33,883 nt of DNA, from positions 1 through 33,883 of the forward strand of contig JAPLAA010000031.1 in the NCBI GenBank assembly GCA_026393475.1, given 5' to 3'. Positions 28,983 to 33,883 of this stretch are shown here, in pieces. This DNA is from Actinomycetota bacterium (GTDB lineage: Bacteria > Actinomycetota > Acidimicrobiia > Acidimicrobiales > Ilumatobacteraceae). The notes under the pieces are model-generated. The model did not search any database, was not told the origin of the DNA, and worked only from the letters and a program-made list of their open reading frames with translations. The translations under genes and the position numbers were made by a program. Numbering within the stretch: position 1 is the first letter of the stretch; every line of letters begins with the position of its first letter.

Positions 28983-31900
28983 TCACACCGAGACGGTGAG
29001 CGCGGGGGTGCCGTCGGCCCGTGCGACGCACAGCAACGTGGCCGCGACCTCCACCCCGGTGGCCGCACGCAGGGCCGATGCGTACGCCTCGAGTTGGGGG
29101 CGGTACCGGTCGGCGAGCACGGCCGAGGTCTCGAGCACGTGGTCGGTCTTGAAGTCGACCACCACGAACCGTGCGTCCTCCATCCAGACCGCATCGATGA
29201 TGCCGTAGACCCCCTCGCCGGCGACCTCGGCCCCGACGTACATCTCGCGGCGGACCGTGCCCGTGCGCGCCACGGTGGCCATGCGGGTGAACGCCTCGCT
29301 CGTCGCGATCGACCGGACGAGCTGGGCGACGTAGGCGTGGAACCGTTCGGGCACCTCCTCGACCCGGCACTGCTGCACCACGAGCGCGGACACGAGCGGC
29401 AGCGGGTCGTCGAACGGGAGCACCTGCACCACACCGTGCACGGCGCGGCCGACGCGGGTGCCGTACCGGCCGATCTGGTCGGGCAGTGCGGCGAACGAGC
29501 GCGGCGGCTTGCTGTGCACGCTCTCGCCCGGCTCGGTCGCCGGTCCGTCGTCGGTGTCGCGCGCCGTGTCGCTGTCCTCGACGAGTTCGGTGTCGTCGTC
29601 GATGTCGGGTGGCAGGGCGGGCCGCACGAGGAACGCGGTGTCGTCGGCGACGAGGCCGCGGGCGGCGACGGCGGTGGGGACGGCCACCGGCGCATCGTCG
29701 TCACGGTGGCGCATCTGGGTGGCCGACCAGCTCGAGCGGACCTTCCACGTGGTCTCGCGCGGCGGTGGCCGATCGACCCGGTCGTCGAGGTCGACCACGG
29801 CCGGTGGATCGACGAGACGAGCGGGCGGGAGATCGACCACCTCGTCGGTCTCGGGCAGGTACGGCGCCATCTCGGCCGCGGTGGTCGCCGACGATCGCCG
29901 ACCGTGGTGGAGACAGACGACGACGTGGTCCTTGGCACGGGTGCAGGCCACGTACGCCAACCGGGCCGCCTCGAGCCGGCCGAGCACCCGGTCGTCGGTG
30001 CTGTCGAAGCCGAGCGTGGCGAGCTTTCCGTACTTCAGCTCCACCGTGCGCCTGCCATCGGTGGCGGTGCCGAACGCGGCCCGCACATGGTCGCCGCCCG
30101 GCCGCTGCCGACCCATCCCGGCGACCATCACGATCGGGAACTCGAGGCCCTTGGCCGCGTGCACGGTGAGGATGTGGACCGAGTCCTCGTCGGTCTCGTC
30201 GGTGGTGACGTTGCTGCGGTCGTCGTTCTCGACGCGGAGTGCGATCCACGACAGGTACTCGCCGAGCGATCCGCCCGTCTGCTCGTACCACCAGCGCGCC
30301 TCGTCGAGCACCAGACGCAGCCGCCGCCAGGTGGTGGTTGGCGCGCCGTCGACCAGCGACGCCGCGTGCGCGGCGCGACTGCGCGCGATCTGTTCGAGCA
30401 ACTCCGGCATCGGTGTGCGGTGCCGCGCATCGGCCCAGGTGCGCAAGGTCGTGAGCGCCTGCAGCACGGCCGGGTGACCGCTCCGGTCGGCCGGCGCGTG
30501 GAGCGACCAGGTGCCGCCGGCGTTGCGGTGGGCCACGAGCTCGACGTCGCTGAGCGCCAGCACCGACGTGCGCAGCGCGGTGACGACCTTGATCGGCGAT
30601 GCCGTGTCGTTGATCGCGGTGAGGACGCGCAGGAGGTCGCGCACCTCGCGCGTGTCGTACAGCAGGGCGCCGCCTTCGATCACGTACGGGATGCCGGCGC
30701 GGCGCAGCGCCGGCTCGAGATGGGTGAGGTCGGCACGCGTGCGCACGAGCACGGCGATGTCGCCGTAGGTCGCACGCCGCTCGTCGTCGCGGTGGCGCAC
30801 GATCCACGAATCGTGCGCGGCGGCGATCATGCGCGCCAGGTCGCGGGCCTGCCGCTGTGCGGCCAATTCGGCAGGCACCTCCATCGGGCCGCCGATCACC
30901 GTGACGGTCGCGGGTGCATCGGGCACGTGGTGATCGAGCGCCGAGAACGGCACCTGGCCGGCGCCCTGGTCGGCATCGAACCAGGCGTGGAACAGCGCGT
31001 TCACCCATCGCAGCACCGCGGGGCGCGAACGGAAGTTCGTGGTGAGCTGCAGCGCGGTGAGGTGGGGGAGCCGGTGGAGCGCTGCGAACAGGCCGACGTC
31101 GGCCTCGCGGAAGCCGTAGATCGACTGCTTCGGGTCGCCGACCGCGAACAGGATCGGCGTGTGCGGCACGGCGTCGTCGGCATCCTCGGCATCCTCGGCA
31201 TCCTCGGCATCCTCTGCATGGTCCGCGGACGGCCCGGACGAACTCGCTGGCGCCGTGAGCACCTGGACGATGTCGTACTGCACGACGTCGGTGTCCTGGA
31301 ACTCGTCGACGCACAGGTGGTCGATCTCGGCGCGGATGCGGCGGCACAGCGCCGGCTGCTGGGTGAGCAGGCGCCGGGTCAGCACGAGGATGTCGTCGAA
31401 GGAGAGGCTGCCGCTCTGGTAGCGGGCGTGCGCCTCCTCGAGCACGATCGGCACCAGCACGTGCGCGAGGTGGCGGACCGCGGTGTCGTGGACGATGCCC
31501 TTCACCGCGCCGAGGCACGCCTTCACCTCGTCGCGCGCCGGCTTGCCGGCCGGCCCGCCCGTGCTGCGCAGCGCCGTGGTGCTCGGCACCGCGGCGACTG
31601 CCGCCGCCATCGTCGGCGCGGCGAGGCACGCGTCGACGCCGGGCAGCAGATCCTGGATGAGCACCCGCAGCTTGAGCGGCACCTCGCGGTCGTGGGCGAG
31701 CTCGCGCACCCTCGCCAGCGCCTGATGGCACGCCGCCTGCCACGGGGTGGGCGCCGTCGGGTCGAGCTCGTCGAACCGGTCCCACTGCTGGTCGACGAGG
31801 CCGATGAGCGCGTCGATGTGGCCGATGCCGTTCTCGGCCACGAGCACGTCGAGCGCCTCGCGCAGGGCCGGATCGTCGAGGGCCTGCACCCGTTCGAACA

Positions 31901-32327
31901 TGCGGTGGCGGATGCGCAGCGCACGGTCGCGGACGTCGGTGCCGGCGAGCAGCTCGTCCTGGGTGGAGAACACCGGCGGCAGGCCTGCTTCGAGCGGATG
32001 ACGCCGGAGGATGCCGAGACAGAACGAGTGGATCGTGCCGACCGTCATCTGCTCGACCGCCGCCGTCATGTGCGACGGCAGCTTGGCCCGGAGCTTGTTG
32101 ACGAGGTCGCGCGCGGCGCGCTCGGTGAAGGTGATCGCCACGATGCGCGACGGGTCGCCACCGTGGGCCAGCACCTGTTCGAGACGGCGGATGAGCGTCT
32201 CGGTCTTGCCGGCGCCGGCGCCGGCCGACACGACGAACGAGGTGTCGATGCGATGGACGGCGTCGTCGCGCGCGGCCTGGTCGGCCAGCTCGGGCGTGGC
32301 GAACAGGTCGAGCTGGGTGGCGCTCAC
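28983..32327 (-). CDS. AddA-like helicase-nuclease subunit
   Basis: 1114 residues from GTG 32327, overlapping the preceding gene by 4 nt (GTGA). UvrD/RecB-type helicase motifs are complete: Walker A SAGAGAGKT (34-42), ITFTERAARDL, GTIHSFC, DEFQDTD, GDPKQSIYGFR, TTNFRS, VHAAKGLEFP and YVACTRAKDH. A RecB-family nuclease domain near the C-terminus carries VVVDFKTD (about 1057). With the adjacent subunit it should process double-strand breaks for RecA loading. Around residues 370-385 an acidic AED repeat, from four 9-bp copies, interrupts the region before GDPKQS. It may equally be called RecB-like; mycobacterial AdnAB is a related system. Confidence 0.9.
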   Translation of the reverse strand: MSATQLDLFATPELADQAARDDAVHRIDTSFVVSAGAGAGKTETLIRRLEQVLAHGGDPSRIVAITFTERAARDLVNKLRAKLPSHMTAAVEQMTVGTIHSFCLGILRRHPLEAGLPPVFSTQDELLAGTDVRDRALRIRHRMFERVQALDDPALREALDVLVAENGIGHIDALIGLVDQQWDRFDELDPTAPTPWQAACHQALARVRELAHDREVPLKLRVLIQDLLPGVDACLAAPTMAAAVAAVPSTTALRSTGGPAGKPARDEVKACLGAVKGIVHDTAVRHLAHVLVPIVLEEAHARYQSGSLSFDDILVLTRRLLTQQPALCRRIRAEIDHLCVDEFQDTDVVQYDIVQVLTAPASSSGPSADHAEDAEDAEDAEDADDAVPHTPILFAVGDPKQSIYGFREADVGLFAALHRLPHLTALQLTTNFRSRPAVLRWVNALFHAWFDADQGAGQVPFSALDHHVPDAPATVTVIGGPMEVPAELAAQRQARDLARMIAAAHDSWIVRHRDDERRATYGDIAVLVRTRADLTHLEPALRRAGIPYVIEGGALLYDTREVRDLLRVLTAINDTASPIKVVTALRTSVLALSDVELVAHRNAGGTWSLHAPADRSGHPAVLQALTTLRTWADARHRTPMPELLEQIARSRAAHAASLVDGAPTTTWRRLRLVLDEARWWYEQTGGSLGEYLSWIALRVENDDRSNVTTDETDEDSVHILTVHAAKGLEFPIVMVAGMGRQRPGGDHVRAAFGTATDGRRTVELKYGKLATLGFDSTDDRVLGRLEAARLAYVACTRAKDHVVVCLHHGRRSSATTAAEMAPYLPETDEVVDLPPARLVDPPAVVDLDDRVDRPPPRETTWKVRSSWSATQMRHRDDDAPVAVPTAVAARGLVADDTAFLVRPALPPDIDDDTELVEDSDTARDTDDGPATEPGESVHSKPPRSFAALPDQIGRYGTRVGRAVHGVVQVLPFDDPLPLVSALVVQQCRVEEVPERFHAYVAQLVRSIATSEAFTRMATVARTGTVRREMYVGAEVAGEGVYGIIDAVWMEDARFVVVDFKTDHVLETSAVLADRYRPQLEAYASALRAATGVEVAATLLCVARADGTPALTVSV
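31181..31216. repeat. 9-bp tandem repeat in the AddA-like gene
   Basis: Four copies of CATCCTCGG (the last imperfect) encode the AEDAEDAED acidic run on the minus strand, placed between helicase motifs where length variation would be tolerated. Confidence 0.85.
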
Positions 32328-33883
32328 GCGTCGCCCCCGTCGAGGCCGGTCAGGTCGGAACCGTCGAACGGATCGTCGAGGTCGTCGTCGTCGAGGAGAC
32401 CGCTCCACTCGATGCGGCGCTGGTTGACCTCGAACGTGCCGAGCCCGTCGGGCGCGCACACATCACAGCCCCAGGTGCCCACCTCCCCTGGCTCGAACCG
32501 ACCCTGGCCGATGGCCTCGGCGATCTCGTGCAGGCGAGCGTGCAGTTCGTCGCGAACCTCGGTCGTGAGCTCGAGCGCGACGTCGGCGGCCGCTTCCGGA
32601 CGTCCCACGAACCGATAGGCCGACGACGACACCGGCCGGGCGAGCAGGTGCTCGACCGCCCAGCCGTAGAACGCGAGCTGCAGCTTGTCCCGATCGGGCC
32701 CGAGCGGTGCGAGCACGTCGATCTTGCGGAACGGGATGTCGCTGCCCGACTTCAGGTCCATCACGCGCAGCGTGCCGTCGGGCAGCAGGTCGAGCCGGTC
32801 GATCGACCCGCTGAACCGCACCCGTTGGTCGCCGTCGGGCGAGACCCAGGTAGCTGCCGGGCGGACACCGTCGCTGCGACGTCCGAACGCGAACTCGGCG
32901 GCGACCGGGATCACCTGGTCGTCGCGTTCGAGTTCGAGTCCGCGTCGCATCGCCGTGAGGATCTGGGCGCGGCGCGCCCGCCACATCTCCGGGTGTCCGA
33001 GGTGGTGGGCGGCGAGCAGCGGCGAGGCGAGCTCGTCGAGGACCGCCTCCGCTCGTGCGGCCATCACCTCGACATCGTGGTCGTCGACGATCCACGGCCG
33101 CTCGGCGTCGGGGTGCGCCTCGAGCCAGTCGAGGATGAGTCGCTCGAACACCGTGTGGATGACGGTGCCCTTCTCGCGCGGCTCGATGTCGGTGATCTCC
33201 GACGGATCGGTGTCGTCGGTGCGGGCGCCGAGCACGCGCGTGACGAAGTACTCGAGGCCGCAGGTGACCCAGTCCTCGAACGAGGTGATGCCGACCTCGA
33301 CCTGTTCGCCCTCGGCGTCGCGGCGGGTGAGCGGGTGCGCGTCGCCGAGGTCGCCCACCTGTCCGTCGTACTCGCCCGGCAACGCCTGCGCACGCGAGGT
33401 GATCGCTCGACGCCGACGCGCGAGCCGCGGTGTGCTGCGGTCGGGGTGACGGGTGAACCACTCGTCGGCGTCGAGCCAGGCGGTGTGCTGCGATGTGAGC
33501 TGCGCGGCGTGCGACGCCACGTGCGCGTGGACAGCGGGCTGCGCGGCGAGCAGCGGCGACGGGTACAGGTCGCCGCCCGACCGGACGTCCCAGCGCGCCC
33601 AGGTGACCGTGACCGACTCGGCCGCACCGTCGAGCGCGGCCAGGACGCCGCGCTCGTCGCGCAACGGTCGATTGGCCGGGCCGGTGAGCACGCCCAACGG
33701 CTCGGCGCCGTGGAGTCGGGTGAGCACGAGGTCGTCGGCGACCCGGCCGGGCAGCAGGTGGTCGTTCGCCCCGAGCACGAACGCATGGTCGAACACCGCG
33801 CCGGTGGCCCCCACGATCTGGTCGACGAAGACGCCGGCGCCCTTGCTCTCGGTGGTGACGACGTCGGTGTCGAGGAACGCGGC
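32324..33883 (-). CDS. AddB-like helicase-nuclease subunit (5' end outside window)
   Basis: 519 residues of the C-terminal part are visible and the frame stays open to the right edge, so the gene is cut by the window. FVLGANDHLLPGRVADD resembles the helicase-like domain of AddB. The nuclease domain shows SIDRLDLLPDG and RVMDLKSG, the D...D-x-K of PD-(D/E)xK enzymes. Cysteines in VTCGLEYF and WGCDVC match three of the four ligands of the AddB iron-sulfur cluster; a fourth is not visible. It overlaps the downstream AddA-like gene by 4 nt, consistent with a two-subunit complex. The acidic C-terminal tail (LLDDDDLDDPFDG) is unusual. Confidence 0.87.
   Translation of the reverse strand, partial: AAFLDTDVVTTESKGAGVFVDQIVGATGAVFDHAFVLGANDHLLPGRVADDLVLTRLHGAEPLGVLTGPANRPLRDERGVLAALDGAAESVTVTWARWDVRSGGDLYPSPLLAAQPAVHAHVASHAAQLTSQHTAWLDADEWFTRHPDRSTPRLARRRRAITSRAQALPGEYDGQVGDLGDAHPLTRRDAEGEQVEVGITSFEDWVTCGLEYFVTRVLGARTDDTDPSEITDIEPREKGTVIHTVFERLILDWLEAHPDAERPWIVDDHDVEVMAARAEAVLDELASPLLAAHHLGHPEMWRARRAQILTAMRRGLELERDDQVIPVAAEFAFGRRSDGVRPAATWVSPDGDQRVRFSGSIDRLDLLPDGTLRVMDLKSGSDIPFRKIDVLAPLGPDRDKLQLAFYGWAVEHLLARPVSSSAYRFVGRPEAAADVALELTTEVRDELHARLHEIAEAIGQGRFEPGEVGTWGCDVCAPDGLGTFEVNQRRIEWSGLLDDDDLDDPFDGSDLTGLDGGDA

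Noticed and set aside
29094..32618. A 1174-codon open frame on the plus strand opposite the AddA-like gene
   Set aside because: It mirrors the codon bias of the minus-strand helicase, shows no domain or ribosome site, and the helicase motifs are unmistakable on the other strand.
1..33883. tRNA-Sec (selC) or in-frame UGA selenoprotein
   Set aside because: Both tRNAs found are ordinary length with CGG and CGT anticodons; no interrupted gene pair separated by TGA was seen.

Overview
The window is a gene-dense, very GC-rich stretch from an actinobacterial chromosome. Actinobacterial hallmarks are a WhiB protein, a SigR/RsrA-type redox sigma/anti-sigma pair, a Get3-like BagA/BagB pair, many GTG starts and many apparently leaderless promoters. 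The C-terminal 'RVLDTR'-type domains of the M23 protein and the gene mix suggest class Acidimicrobiia (Ilumatobacter-like), but that placement is an inference. I see no prophage, insertion sequence, integrase or CRISPR array; the window looks like core chromosome with some lineage-specific genes.

Layout. 1-4170: tRNA-Pro, then (minus) a Get3/ArsA-like ATPase pair followed by a stand-alone receiver protein; divergent from these is an NfeD-like membrane protein. 4347-5646: whiB and an overlapping alpha/beta hydrolase. 5594-8641 (minus): selA-selB, the selenocysteine synthase and elongation factor, without selC or selD here. 8669-10439 (plus): dut, an ankyrin protein and a small lipoprotein. 10466-17562 (minus): eight closely packed genes (SIMPL protein, epimerase-like SDR, degenerate acyltransferase, hydrolase, renalase-like flavoprotein, YibE/F membrane protein, Nudix hydrolase, AAC(3)-like protein). 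17623-19704 (plus): a secreted LysM/M23 peptidase with three C-terminal beta-rich repeats.

19748-23367 (minus): sigR-rsrA, a 47-residue membrane protein, tilS, a phosphatase-like protein that has lost its catalytic cysteine, and a DUF2510/scramblase-like protein. 23437-24744: divergent marR and hydrolase genes sharing a 21-bp promoter. 24827-27189: a zinc-ribbon/Thr-repeat membrane protein and two unrecognised genes. 27271-28656: SnoaL-like and SDR genes meeting tail to tail. 28845-33883: tRNA-Thr and an AddA/AddB-like helicase-nuclease pair, the AddB-like gene running off the right edge.

The least explained parts are (i) the pseudophosphatase with a possible 8-codon leaderless upstream ORF, next to the scramblase-like gene, (ii) the Get3-like pair with an unusual receiver and an apparently protease-dead NfeD, and (iii) the eight-gene cluster with two active-site-degenerate enzymes. 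A recurring TANNNT -10 box 6-9 nt before start codons, in two cases overlapping a -10 on the other strand, and many 9-15 bp tandem repeats give the region its own texture.
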